Positions 10,601 through 18,631 of a DNA stretch of 55,731 nt are shown one piece after another. The translations under genes and the position numbers were made by a program. The stretch is from Eubacterium sp. (GTDB lineage Bacteria; Bacillota; Clostridia; Lachnospirales; Lachnospiraceae): NCBI GenBank assembly GCA_022794015.1, contig JAAWDZ010000064.1:1-55731 (forward strand). The letters are read 5' to 3'. The notes beneath the pieces were generated by a model. The model was not told the DNA's origin. It saw only the letters and a program-made list of their open reading frames with translations, and searched no databases. The stretch's first letter is position 1; each line of letters opens with the position of its first letter.

Positions 10601-11389
10601 AACCGTTGCTGTCCCGACATTGAGGTTATTCAGATATTCATAGGTATAATCATAACCGTCTTCCAATATAATACCGTTGTATTTTACAGTGAGCGTTGGG
10701 CGTTTTGCTGTACCATCGTAGGTCACATAATAGTCCGACAGGGTACATTCTGCCTCTGCAATATCAATCTGTTCGCCCCATTCGCAGACAAAGCCATAGG
10801 TAGTGTCTGTGTAATTTCTGGCAATCGGATCCCAATAATATCCTGCAGGACGCCAGTTTGGACTGTTATAATAAACCTGATAATATCCAAAAATTCGATA
10901 GGCGCTATCCATTTTTTCACACCAGTTAAAATTATGGCTTCTTTGCCATAAATTTATGACATCCTTTTCTCCTGTATCCCAAAGAGCTCCTGTATTTACA
11001 TAGGTTCCATCTTTATAACCGGAAGGATTATCCTCATCAAAATTACCTGTCCTTCCTCCAATCACATGCTTTAAATCCCGGTTGTTTACACTGATATTAT
11101 TAATCAATCCCCCAATCAGAGCCCTCTCACCCTCAGATGTAATAGTAGCCAGATATCCGCCCAGGCTTTTACAGTAATTATCTGCCTCTGCAGCTGTCAT
11201 CTTCGTTGAATACACTTTATAATAGTGACCGCTCCACAATGTAGCATCCGCTGGAATGGATTCTGCTGCTGATTTCCGCACCAAATCCTGTTCCTTCGCC
11301 GACACCTGCATCCATGATATCGGTAATGAAGCTGCCATCATCACAAATGCCATCCATAAACAAACTGCTTTTTTTCTTATTGATTTCAT
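7619..11389 (-). CDS. Large secreted protein with C-type lectin-like, Ig-like and BspA-type leucine-rich repeat domains
   Basis: About 1256 residues. I chose the ATG at 11389, with GGAAAGGGG just upstream and a signal peptide (KSIRKKAVCLWMAFVMMAAS, cleavage near VSA-KE). Residues about 52-206 look like a C-type lectin fold (YYKVYSTKMTAAEADNYCKS at the start, YGFVCEWG at the end). An Ig/MBG-like beta domain follows (about 210-290), then a long mostly helical region of about 500 residues, a bacterial repeat-like segment ending MPDEDVKIEAEY, and a C-terminal BspA/TpLRR block (IGSKAF, IGKQAFYGCSNLKKV). No LPXTG or S-layer anchor is visible, so it may be secreted or held non-covalently. I infer adhesion or glycan binding. 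The very lysine-rich, AT-rich 3' end may follow recent domain shuffling. Confidence 0.85.
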   Translation of the reverse strand: MKSIRKKAVCLWMAFVMMAASLPISWMQVSAKEQDLVRKSAAESIPADATLWSGHYYKVYSTKMTAAEADNYCKSLGGYLATITSEGERALIGGLINNISVNNRDLKHVIGGRTGNFDEDNPSGYKDGTYVNTGALWDTGEKDVINLWQRSHNFNWCEKMDSAYRIFGYYQVYYNSPNWRPAGYYWDPIARNYTDTTYGFVCEWGEQIDIAEAECTLSDYYVTYDGTAKRPTLTVKYNGIILEDGYDYTYEYLNNLNVGTATVSIAGTGRFKGNTEVTFSVEPKLTLSVTDTGEVTTVCCKTSELPMEDKEYLEHFISGLFLDLSEDDADKCDSESSGFVIADDGKSAVWKASLTGKENTKINAVVSSKAGQKVQKKNVSLRPVFEIKRYQADYLLNNKNQLESMEAFITMESPGEILVKNSQEHGLGNKVDCWRTLTAAGDALNDASAILDLPFREKEMYEAILIDILQEAMENRFVSTAGEISQKVDAALKMVTDVPEDMLRIDNHFFHFVDKEGYKETDLAGVINEAFKHLKKWKCFKNVKVDNADEILKWADKAATGAELFKLAAEYMEYVTIANQIAEMTDEMQEVLEEMYKASGSNTSLRAALRELSSMIDGVAAVVARTGYVSGKYMVKSSIDMLWKEVRAGAGPVVNGYLALYKADKFVMDQLTGADKTAEAFVRLNAVTEINQILKNIYYSKKTRYKNSGDIKDAAVYLAATEMFFYTLTVDCKYAESFCDAVNSAWFSKLLGFVGANDAEELKKSIKSIGYSVATKREQIATGWIYQLEVDYPKEYKNYKKIIEEKEKATAVYQVQCPVDVEVYYASGELAASVTDHKAYWDGKSGLVAAAAGDGAEIWFYGNEDYYNIRYTGTDTGSMDITIQKYDSEGNPAQKVQYNRVPLTEGKVYTSEEDLNSQDGSYSLTDEADKWNFIEPDIDTASPTKQKRNLTVTNGYFIYNEAEGIVKSAECFPGEIIRVYTAGIAGRDFAGWKAVSGNIIFLDQSADTAVFVMPDEDVKIEAEYKSNDSSLLAKAREDAIQELLKYKSEDLYRPAQKGELSSAVAAGIEAIKAASDVSGVEAALASAKRTIDAIKTDAQLTGEEKLQTKNPPKAGSLKKSGKIWYKILSSKKGSQTAEAVKPVKKSDKKIKIPDTIKINGYTYQVTSIGSKAFRNHKKLTQVIIGKNIIKIGKQAFYGCSNLKKVQIKSVKLKKVGNGAFTKIQKNAKITVPKKKFTVYKKMLRKAKIGKNIKIKK

Positions 11390-11450
11390 AACATTCCCCT
11401 TTCCTTTCAATTGAAAATATACGATTTTATTCTAATACTTTCCATCTTAA

Positions 11451-12244
11451 TTAGTCAACACTAATCTGTTTGCTTCTTACAGGCTCTACTGTAACGCCAA
11501 GCGCAACTTTTTTGCCTTTCTTTACAGAATAGCTCTTCTTGTCAGGTGTAATCGTTGTCTTTGCCGGTGCGACAGACGCCTGATTCTGCAGCTGTGCCAG
11601 CAATTGCTGCGCAGCCTGGGCTTCCATCCTTAGCTGCTCCGTTTCAGTTCTTGCCGTCAGCGCGTCCTGCTCCGCTTTGCCCAAAGCGGCGCCTGTATTG
11701 GTTACTTTTACAGATATGTCCATGCTTTCGTCTGTCGCTGCAAAAGAGCTTTTGCTTAACTGTAAGTCACTGAATTCGAAATCGGTATAGATTAATCCAT
11801 ACCCAAATGGATAGGCCACGCGGTCATTTCGCCCAAATGTATCAAAGTAACGGTATCCTACATATACGCCGTCGAAAAATACAGGATCTGTCCCCAGATC
11901 TGTCCTTCATGCCCCACTTTTTCATTAAATTGCTGTACATTTACTGCCGCTCCCGCATTAATGAGCACGATTACATTTTTGTTTTCTGCTTAAAAAGCGT
12001 CTGCGTAAGCTTCAAATACCCTGCTCTCTGTTTCTGAAAGTCCAAATGCGCTGGCATCACCGTCTACGCCCTCGCTTGAGATACGGGAAAGAATAAAAAT
12101 CCCATATTCTGCGGAGCTTGCCGCTGTCCTTTCTTCGTTCTGCAGGTTCTCAGACATCTCGCTGTCTATGGACGGATGTCCCAGGGCGTTTACAGGCTGC
12201 ATAACCAGCATCATGGTCTGTGGCAGGAAAAATATCCCGGACAT
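11451..12244 (-). pseudogene. Decayed GH3 beta-glucosidase fragment with chimeric 3' end
   Basis: Pieces of a glycoside hydrolase family 3 protein appear in order on the minus strand but in broken frames. ISSEGVDGDASAFGLSETE ends at a stop near 11990. NVIVLINAGAAVNVQQFNEK continues through the stop. DPVFFDGVYVGYRYFDTFGR is in a different frame, then YPFGYGLIYTDFE begins the fibronectin-III-like region. That domain stops abruptly at VKVTNTG and is joined to an unrelated Gln/Ala-rich helix and an Ig-like end (KKSYSVKKGKKVALGVTV). At least one stop and one frameshift are present, and the N-terminal catalytic barrel is missing. It lies 62 bp upstream of the lectin/LRR gene. Confidence 0.8.
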
Positions 12245-12902
12245 ATTTTCCCGCCTGCTAAAACATACATTTTACTTTTATTGAAAAAAGCAAATCAAAA
12301 ATACCTCCTGCTTCCATGAAAATGACATACTAATCAATGACAGGATGTTCCTGTCATGAGAAATGACCAACTATTTAAAGATAGAACACAGGGTAGACAT
12401 TTACATTCCTGCCAGGGAGAACATGACAGTCTATCAGGATACCGTAAAACTGGCCACCACCAGCGGAAAATGCCAGAAGCATCCCAACCAAAAAAGAAAG
12501 GACCAGGAAATCCAGCTGGTAACAGACCCAGATCCGTTATGGGAAAGCGACGAGCCGGAAAAGGATGTCCCAATCAATGCCTTTGTTGTGCATGACAAAA
12601 GACAGGCAAATATTTTGTATTCATGACAACAGACACCGGAAAGACTGCACGGCGGATCATAAATACCTGCCTGTCGTAGTGAAGAACTACAAGGAGACAG
12701 GGCCTAAATCAGTCATTATTTATATCGGACCGTATTTTGGCATTTTTCCTTTCCTCGAATTCCTACAACTCTATGCAGAATGCACTTTAGAAGTACGACG
12801 ACTTCTTGATTCTATCCTGACTAAAGTATAGCAGGCTTTTGGGGGAATTCCCAAAAACCTAATTGAAGTTGATTTACAGCCGCTTTCTGCTCCAAATGAA
12901 AA
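12245..12902. other. Gene-poor decayed segment with a perfect palindrome
   Basis: No gene here can be supported. At 12338-12356 there is an 8-bp perfect inverted repeat (TGACAGGA-TGT-TCCTGTCA). Just right of it are overlapping short plus-strand frames: 12363-12626 (87 codons, containing YIPARENMTVYQDTVKLATT) and 12565-12831 (88 codons, containing HKYLPVVVKNYKETGPKSV). Both read like pieces of one frameshifted protein, but I do not recognise it. A TTTTGGG/CCCAAAA dyad lies at 12837-12856. Confidence 0.4.
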
Positions 12903-12939
12903 GGTGCAAAGCTCTCAAATCCAGGAAAAGCTTTACACC
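12903..12939 (-). terminator. spoIVA terminator
   Basis: The stem 12903-12913 with 12929-12939 (GGTGTAAAGCT/AGCTTTGCACC on the minus strand, one G-U type pair) is followed on the minus strand by TTTTC. It lies 28 bases beyond the spoIVA stop codon. Confidence 0.8.
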
Positions 12940-12967
12940 ATGTTTATGATACTTATTTTGTTTACCG

Positions 12968-14458
12968 TCAGATAATGATGCACACCAGTCCGCCGTTGCT
13001 GTCGTTGACAATCTTTTGCATTGTATCCTGCAATTTCATCTGGCATTCGTCGTCCATCATGGAAATCTTGCTGCGGATACCATCCTCCATCAGCTCGCCC
13101 ACCGATTTTCCGAAAATATTCGTGTCCCAAACGCCGCTTGGCGTATTCTGCCCTTCTTTGATATAAGCAATCAAATCCTTGGCCTGCTCTTCACTGCCGA
13201 CAATCGGCGCAATCTCCGTTTCGATATTTGCCCGGATTAAATGTACCGACGGAGAGGTGGCCCTAAGCTTCACCCCAAATTTATTGCCATGGCGGATAAG
13301 CTCCGGCTCTTCCAGTGAAATATCGCTAAGCTGCGGATGAATTACGCCGTATCCCTTCATCTGAACTGCATTTACCGCATCCGCGACCTTTTCAAACGAG
13401 TTTTTCTGAGCCGACAATTCTTTAATCAGAGAAATCAGCTGGTATTCTCCCTGAATCGGCACGCCGGTCAGTTCACTGATATTCTCATAATAATATTTGT
13501 CTTCTATTTCAATTTTAATCTTTAAAAGTCCCTGCGCCAGATCAATTTTATCCAGATGGATATCCGCTATGTAATCGGAATCTTCCTGCTTTTTAATTTC
13601 CCGGATATCCTTCGCCTTGGTCACCGAATTTAAAATTTCCCGCGCATTTTCAATAATATTTTCTTTCATCCGGTTTGTACACGGCAGCATCTCCGCCCAT
13701 TTTGGAATATAAAATTCCATTCTTACAATCGGAAATTCATACAGAATACTTTCCAAAATTTTGTTAATATCATCCTTCCGCAGCTGTTCACAGCTGACCG
13801 GAATCACCGGCATCTGATATTTTTCCGTCATCTGCTCTGCCAGCTTTACCGTTTCATCACTATACGGCCGCTCAGAATTCAGCACAATGACAAAAGGCTT
13901 GCCCAATGTTTTTAACTCACTGATGGTCTTTTCTTCTCCTGCAACATAATTTTCCCGTTTCAATTCCCCGAACGAGCCGTCCGTTGTCACTACAATGCCG
14001 ATAGTAGAATGATCTTTGATCACCTTCTGCGTCCCAATCGAAGCCGCGTCCACAAACGGAATCTCATAATCAAACCAGGGCGTCTTGACCATACGCTTAT
14101 TGCTGCCCTCCATATGGCCTGCAGCGCCGTCTACCATATATCCCACACAGTCAATCAGACGCACCTTTACCTCGGTATCTCCGTCCAGATGGATGGTTGC
14201 GGCATCCTTTGGAATAAATTTCGGCTCAGTCGTCATAATGGTTTTGCCCTGCGCCGACTGCGGCAGCTCATCAACCGTCCTCGCCCTGCTGTTTTCATCC
14301 TCCATATTGGGAATCACCATCAAATCCATAAAACGCTTGATAAAAGTAGATTTACCTGTACGCACCGGGCCTACAATCCCGATATAAATTTCGCCGCCGG
14401 TTCTTTGCTGTATGTCTTTATAAAGATTAAATTCTTTACTGCCGGATGATACTTCCAT
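12968..14458 (-). CDS. spoIVA: Stage IV sporulation protein A, spore-coat morphogenetic ATPase
   Basis: SpoIVA polymerises on the forespore surface with ATP hydrolysis and forms the coat basement layer. The 496-residue product has the Walker A motif GPVRTGKST (about 30-38), a switch-like LIDCVGYMVDGA, NSERPYSDE in the nucleotide-binding part, and the conserved C-terminal end GGLVCIII that anchors it through SpoVM. I placed the start at the ATG at 14458 (AAGGAG 8-9 bases upstream). The 28 codons upstream lie in the leader. A near-consensus sigma-E promoter at 14596-14624 fits mother-cell expression, and the sigE gene lies elsewhere in this window. Confidence 0.97.
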   Translation of the reverse strand: MEVSSGSKEFNLYKDIQQRTGGEIYIGIVGPVRTGKSTFIKRFMDLMVIPNMEDENSRARTVDELPQSAQGKTIMTTEPKFIPKDAATIHLDGDTEVKVRLIDCVGYMVDGAAGHMEGSNKRMVKTPWFDYEIPFVDAASIGTQKVIKDHSTIGIVVTTDGSFGELKRENYVAGEEKTISELKTLGKPFVIVLNSERPYSDETVKLAEQMTEKYQMPVIPVSCEQLRKDDINKILESILYEFPIVRMEFYIPKWAEMLPCTNRMKENIIENAREILNSVTKAKDIREIKKQEDSDYIADIHLDKIDLAQGLLKIKIEIEDKYYYENISELTGVPIQGEYQLISLIKELSAQKNSFEKVADAVNAVQMKGYGVIHPQLSDISLEEPELIRHGNKFGVKLRATSPSVHLIRANIETEIAPIVGSEEQAKDLIAYIKEGQNTPSGVWDTNIFGKSVGELMEDGIRSKISMMDDECQMKLQDTMQKIVNDSNGGLVCIII

Positions 14459-14477
14459 AAAAATAACTCCTTTCCTG

Positions 14478-14570
14478 CCCAGTATTTCATCCAGCTGGAA
14501 ATTGTAGTTTAAAACCGCATGATACGAATCATGCAGTCCCAAACTATAATTCCCGTCCGGATGGAGTACC
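14478..14570. repeat. Inverted pair of a short dispersed repeat forming a leader hairpin in front of spoIVA
   Basis: AAACTACAATTTCCAG reads leftward from 14510, and a diverged copy (AAACTATAATTCCCG) reads rightward from 14541. Between them is a perfect GCATGAT-ACGA-ATCATGC hairpin. A third related copy reads leftward from 38908 in front of mraY. The whole unit lies in the presumed 5' untranslated region of spoIVA. Confidence 0.55.
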
Positions 14571-14595
14571 AGTTCAATTCAAAAATACTTTATAC

Positions 14596-14624
14596 ATTGT
14601 ATGAATGAGGCATTAAAATATGAT
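14596..14624 (-). promoter_or_regulatory. Sigma-E-type promoter of spoIVA
   Basis: Minus-strand ATCATATT (14617-14624) and CATACAAT (14596-14603) are separated by 13 bases. This matches the known sigma-E pattern of about TCATATT-N13/14-CATACAnT almost perfectly. Predicted transcription start near 14588, giving a leader of about 130 bases. Confidence 0.75.
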
Positions 14625-14649
14625 ATGATTTTTTGGGGATACAGGATAA

Positions 14650-14763
14650 AGAATACTTAAATCAGAAGAGAGCCGGGCAAAACATGCGGATATTGCCATT
14701 TTGGACGGAAATCTCATCATCATTGACGGGAAAATGATATATCAGCTGTCGGACGGAGATTAA
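14650..14763 (+). pseudogene. Short orphan coding remnant
   Basis: An open frame without a plausible start codon or ribosome site reads ...AKHADIAILDGNLIIIDGK and ends LSDGD before TAA at 14761. The pattern resembles the C-terminal end of a FabA/hot-dog-like or similar domain, but it is too short to identify. It probably is a leftover of an eroded gene. Confidence 0.25.
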
Positions 14764-14776
14764 CACATTTATTTTC

Positions 14777-14805
14777 TTGCCGCTTCTTGCGGTTCATAGT
14801 ATAAT
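14777..14805 (+). promoter_or_regulatory. Sigma-A promoter for the amidase gene
   Basis: TTGCCG (14777-14782), a 17-base spacer and TATAAT (14800-14805). The predicted start near 14812 lies within the hairpin at 14805-14852. Confidence 0.65.
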
Positions 14806-14852
14806 ACCCTCAGCGGACAAAGGGACACACGCCCCCCTGTCCACTGAGGGTA
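14805..14852 (+). terminator. Leader hairpin or upstream terminator before the amidase gene
   Basis: Arms 14805-14819 and 14838-14852 pair with one mismatch (TACCCTCAG/CTGAGGGTA and GGACA/TGTCC), followed by CTTTTATTC. It overlaps the predicted transcription start, so it is more likely to block read-through from the left than to act as an attenuator. Confidence 0.45.
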
Positions 14853-14890
14853 CTTTTATTCGATAAAAATAAAATGAAAGAAGGAACAAT

Positions 14891-16030
14891 ATGAACAGAA
14901 CAAATGGCAAACCACATTTATACCTGATTCTGCTGCTTTTGTCCGCACTTTTCCTGTGCGCATGCGGCAATTTCCAGGAACCTGCCGCCAATTCCTTAGA
15001 ATCGACAAAATCAGACACGCTGCCCAAAGACGCTGCCCCAAAAGCAGATATGCTTCAAACGGAAACGCCTGATTCCACTGCAGAACCTGCCACAGAAGCG
15101 CTTCTGCCTTCAGATACGCAAACAACAGCAGACATGACTTCTAAAGAACCGGCAGGCTACACAGTTGAAACAATAGAAAATGCAGCGGACATTCCCGTCA
15201 CGGAAATTATCACAACATCTTCCGTCAATATCCGTATTGCTCCGGCCTTAGATGCCGATGTTTTTAAAGTTGCATCCCGCAGAGAGGTTTTAAACCGGGT
15301 TTCCGAAGAAGGAGACTGGACGAAAATCCTGATCGACAATGCTTTTTATTATGTCAGCAGCGAATATGTAAAAGAGAAACCCCTGCCAGGTGAAAAAACA
15401 GGACTTTTGGTGGCCATTGATGCCGGACACCAGGCAAAGGGCAACAGTGAAACAGAACCGGTAGGCCCCGGCGCTTCCGAACAGAAGGCCAAAGTTGCAA
15501 GCGGCACAAGCGGCAGCACCTCCGGGCTTGCGGAATACGAGCTGACGCTGCAGGTTTCATTAAAGCTTCGGGAAGAGTTGGAAGCCAGAGGCTATGAGGT
15601 TCTTATGATTCGGGAAAGCAATGATGTAAATATCAGCAATGCCGAACGCGCAGAAATTGCAAATCAGGCAGGTGCAGACGCCTTTATCCGCGTTCACGCC
15701 AACGGTTCAGAAAACAGCAGTGTAAGCGGCGCGATGACCATTTGCCAGACGCCGTCAAATCCTTATAATGCATCCCTTTACCAGGAAAGCAAACGTCTTT
15801 CTTCTCATGTACTGGATGAACTTTCTGCCGCTACAGGCTGCAATAAGCAATATGTCTGGGAAACAGACACGATGACCGGGATCAACTGGTGTCAGACACC
15901 GGTTACAATTGTAGAAATGGGCTATATGACAAATCCTACGGAAGACAGCAATATGGCGAATGCAGATTACCAGTATAAAATTGCCGCAGGTATTGCAAAC
16001 GGCGTTGACGCTTATTTTGAGGCAGAGTAA
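14891..16030 (+). CDS. Lipoprotein N-acetylmuramoyl-L-alanine amidase with SH3b domain
   Basis: Extracytoplasmic peptidoglycan hydrolase that cuts the bond between muramic acid and the stem peptide. The 379 residues start with a lipoprotein signal ([13 protein letters not shown], lipid-carrying Cys at about 25) and a Thr/Glu/Ala-rich linker. A bacterial SH3 domain follows (about 108-160, [18 protein letters not shown]), then an Amidase_3 domain from about 173. The zinc ligands fit H180 (IDAGH), E215 (GLAEYEL) and H269 (RVHAN), with catalytic E342 in [17 protein letters not shown] precedes the ATG by 6 bases. Its stop codon is adjacent to the first arm of an intrinsic terminator, and it is convergent with the cysteine desulfurase gene. 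It is like sporulation or vegetative CwlD/CwlC-type amidases; the exact role is open. Confidence 0.92.
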   Translation: MNRTNGKPHLYLILLLLSALFLCACGNFQEPAANSLESTKSDTLPKDAAPKADMLQTETPDSTAEPATEALLPSDTQTTADMTSKEPAGYTVETIENAADIPVTEIITTSSVNIRIAPALDADVFKVASRREVLNRVSEEGDWTKILIDNAFYYVSSEYVKEKPLPGEKTGLLVAIDAGHQAKGNSETEPVGPGASEQKAKVASGTSGSTSGLAEYELTLQVSLKLREELEARGYEVLMIRESNDVNISNAERAEIANQAGADAFIRVHANGSENSSVSGAMTICQTPSNPYNASLYQESKRLSSHVLDELSAATGCNKQYVWETDTMTGINWCQTPVTIVEMGYMTNPTEDSNMANADYQYKIAAGIANGVDAYFEAE

Positions 16031-16050
16031 ACCACACTCTGCCCTTTTTT
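16021..16050 (+). terminator. Amidase gene terminator
   Basis: The 8-bp perfect stem GGCAGAGT (16021-16028) with ACTCTGCC (16036-16043) is followed by CTTTTTTC. The TAA stop codon overlaps the end of the first arm and the loop. Confidence 0.88.
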
Positions 16051-16051
16051 C

Positions 16052-17215
16052 TTATCTGGCATTTCCCCGCATATCTTTTATCACCATCTTTACTTTTTCC
16101 ACCGTATACGCCATCTCTTCCTTTGTATTTTCCGCTCCCAGCGTAAAACGCAGCGCCCCCTGCGCCCATTCGCTTTCTATTCCGATTGCCTTAAGCACAT
16201 GAGAATCCTCCATACTTCCCGTAGAACAGGCAGAACCAGACGAAACGCAGATTCCCTGTGTATCTAAAAGAATTGCCGCCGCCTCTCCGGTAATCCCCTT
16301 AAAGCAAAAGCTGGCGTTGTTGGAAAGCCTGTATTTACGGTTTCCTGTCATGATGACATCTGGTATTTCCTGCAAAATGCGGTATGCCAGATAATCCCGC
16401 AGATACTTTATTTTACGCCGCTCCATATGCATCCGCCGATGTGCCAACTCTGCGGCTTTACCCATGCCGACAATGCCCGGCACATTTTCCGTCCCCGCCC
16501 TGCGGCTGCTCTCCTGACCCCCGCCATGAATAAATGCCGGCAGATTAATTCCGCTTCTGATATATAAAAATCCCACGCCCTTTGGTCCGCCAAATTTGTG
16601 CGCGCTTGCACTCAGCATATCAATATTGTCCCGCTGTACGTGAATCGGCAGATGGCCGTATGCCTGCACGGCGTCTGTATGAAAAATCAACCCGTGTTTT
16701 TTCGCCATCCTTCCCAGCTCGTCAATCGGCTCCATTGTCCCAATTTCATTGTTGGCATACATGACGGACACCACACAGGTATTTTCCTGCATCACACTCT
16801 CTACTTCATGCAGAGCTACACGACCGCTTTCATCTACCTTCAGGAAAGATACGCCGCATCCCATCTGCTCTAATTCATTGCAGGTATGCAAAATAGCATG
16901 ATGCTCCACCGGGGTTGTGAGAATATGTCCTTTTTCTCCATTATGCGTCCTCCCGTACAAATGAACGGCTTCCTTAAGCGCCCAGTTGTCTGATTCCGTC
17001 CCTCCCGATGTAAAATATATTTCCTCCGGCCTCGCATGGATTGATCTTGCAATCAGCTCCCTTGCCTGCTCCATTGCTTCCCTGCTTTTTTCCCCAAATT
17101 CATAAATAGTAGACGGATTCCCATAATAAATCTCCTGGTAAGGCTCCATTGCCTTTGCTGCCTCCGGCAATAGCTTTGTCGTAGCCGCATGATCCAAATA
17201 AATCATCTTACTCAT
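16052..17215 (-). CDS. Cysteine desulfurase (NifS/IscS family)
   Basis: PLP enzyme that takes sulfur from L-cysteine as a persulfide for iron-sulfur clusters, tRNA thiolation or cofactors. The 387 residues have the N-terminal YLDHAATT, the PLP-contact histidine in VEHHAILH, the Schiff-base lysine K207 in SASAHKFGGPKG, and the persulfide cysteine C330 in the loop SSGSACSTGS. This long-loop pattern is class I (NifS/IscS). GAGGAG stands 12 bases before the ATG. No scaffold gene (iscU/nifU) or mnmA is adjacent, so the acceptor is unknown. It is divergent from the spoVB-like gene, whose sigma-E-like promoter overlaps this gene's start region. Confidence 0.95.
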   Translation of the reverse strand: MSKMIYLDHAATTKLLPEAAKAMEPYQEIYYGNPSTIYEFGEKSREAMEQARELIARSIHARPEEIYFTSGGTESDNWALKEAVHLYGRTHNGEKGHILTTPVEHHAILHTCNELEQMGCGVSFLKVDESGRVALHEVESVMQENTCVVSVMYANNEIGTMEPIDELGRMAKKHGLIFHTDAVQAYGHLPIHVQRDNIDMLSASAHKFGGPKGVGFLYIRSGINLPAFIHGGGQESSRRAGTENVPGIVGMGKAAELAHRRMHMERRKIKYLRDYLAYRILQEIPDVIMTGNRKYRLSNNASFCFKGITGEAAAILLDTQGICVSSGSACSTGSMEDSHVLKAIGIESEWAQGALRFTLGAENTKEEMAYTVEKVKMVIKDMRGNAR

Positions 17216-17240
17216 TTTTACACTTCACTCCTCATATAAT
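17211..17240 (+). promoter_or_regulatory. Sigma-E-like promoter of the spoVB-like gene
   Basis: CTCATTTT (17211-17218), a 14-base spacer and CATATAAT (17233-17240) resemble the sigma-E pattern. If used, the transcript starts near 17247. It would then lack the ATG at 17239, and a later start codon would be needed. Confidence 0.5.
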
Positions 17241-17268
17241 GCATAAATTAAATTTCGATGGTGATTTC

Positions 17269-18600
17269 GTGCAAATCCTTAAAAAACTTAAAAACCCTGT
17301 CATTTCCGGCACATTGCTTTTAACGGCTGCCGGTGTGCTCGGCAAAGTAATAGGTTTCTTTTATAGGATATTCTTATCCAGAACAATTGGTGCAGAAGGA
17401 CTTGGTATTTACCAGCTTATTTTTCCAATTTCTACTATATGCTTTGCCATTACCGTTTCCGGCTTTAGTACCGCGCTGTCCAAATTTATTGCGGAATACC
17501 ATGAAAAAGATTCGTCCTCACCAAAACGTTTCCTGCGCACCTGCCTGCTCTATTCCGGCATGCTTTCTTTTTGCGCAATGCTGATATTGACGCGCTATGC
17601 TTCTTTTATTGCGAGAAATATCCTGTTAGAGCCGCGCTGCGAGCACTTAATTCCCATTTTAGCCTGCTCCATTCCATTTGCATCGATCCACGCCTGTATA
17701 CACGGCTATTATTACGGCAAAAAAAAAGCAGGCGTACCTGCTGTTTCTTCTTTTATCGAACAATTCGTCCGTGTTCTTTTTGTATTTACCATCTACCAGG
17801 TTCATCTGGAACAGGGTAAATCCATAGATGCTTCCGCCGCCGTATGGGGACTGGTCTTCGGGGAAGCAGGAGCCTTTCTTTTCTGCATTACCGCCCTGCT
17901 TTTATCTCAGGAAAAACCGGCAAAAAAAACCGGATTTAGAGTAAGGTCCATTGGCAGAAAACTTATTTCCTATTCCGTACCTCTGAGCATGAACCGCCTG
18001 GCATTAACCCTATTTGCCAGCTTTGAATCTATCCTGATCCCATCCAGGCTTGGCCTGTTTGGCTATTCCCAGTCGGATGCTTTAAGCGTATATGGCATAT
18101 TGACCGGTATGGCGTTATCCATCATTATGTTTCCGACCGTATTGACAAATTCTGTTTCCGTTATGATACTTCCGGTTATTTCAGAAGCAGACAGCAGAAA
18201 TAATTCTGCAAAAATCAGCCGCACAATTTATCAGACCATTTTTGGATGCCTGCTGTTTGGCTCCATCTGTACAGCGGGGTTTCTTGTAACAGGACAATGG
18301 ATTGGAGACTTTTTGTTTGGAAACGCGCTTGCGGGAAAATTTATCCGTATGTTAAGCTTTATCTGCCCGTTTTTGTTTTTGTCCAGTGTTTTGTCAAGTA
18401 TTCTGCATGGGCTTGGGATGCCGGGATATCCGTTTGTGCTGAATCTAACCGGGAGTCTGATTCGGATCTTTTTCGTATTTTTTCTGATTCCAGTGTATGG
18501 ACTGAAAGCCTATCTGATGGGCATGCTGGCAAGCCAGATGATGACAGCGGTATGTTTTGTCGGGATTTTGTGGAAAAAGCAGCTGAGAAAACGCGAATGA
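17269..18600 (+). CDS. Stage V sporulation protein B-like polysaccharide/lipid flippase (MOP superfamily)
   Basis: Polytopic membrane protein of about 443 residues with about 12-14 hydrophobic helices. It belongs to the SpoVB/MurJ/RfbX group that moves lipid-linked glycans across the membrane. The first helix reads GTLLLTAAGVLGKVIGFFYR, followed by IGAEGLGIYQLIFP, the usual SpoVB beginning; the end is strongly basic. I prefer the GTG at 17269. GGTGAT lies just before it, the N-terminus then has the family length, and the ATG at 17239 has no ribosome site and overlaps the -10 box. SpoVB is needed for spore cortex formation in Bacillus. The sigma-E-like promoter supports that role here but does not prove it. 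Confidence 0.88.
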   Translation: MQILKKLKNPVISGTLLLTAAGVLGKVIGFFYRIFLSRTIGAEGLGIYQLIFPISTICFAITVSGFSTALSKFIAEYHEKDSSSPKRFLRTCLLYSGMLSFCAMLILTRYASFIARNILLEPRCEHLIPILACSIPFASIHACIHGYYYGKKKAGVPAVSSFIEQFVRVLFVFTIYQVHLEQGKSIDASAAVWGLVFGEAGAFLFCITALLLSQEKPAKKTGFRVRSIGRKLISYSVPLSMNRLALTLFASFESILIPSRLGLFGYSQSDALSVYGILTGMALSIIMFPTVLTNSVSVMILPVISEADSRNNSAKISRTIYQTIFGCLLFGSICTAGFLVTGQWIGDFLFGNALAGKFIRMLSFICPFLFLSSVLSSILHGLGMPGYPFVLNLTGSLIRIFFVFFLIPVYGLKAYLMGMLASQMMTAVCFVGILWKKQLRKRE

Positions 18601-18631
18601 CAGGCATGAATACCGCCAATTGCGTCCGTTT

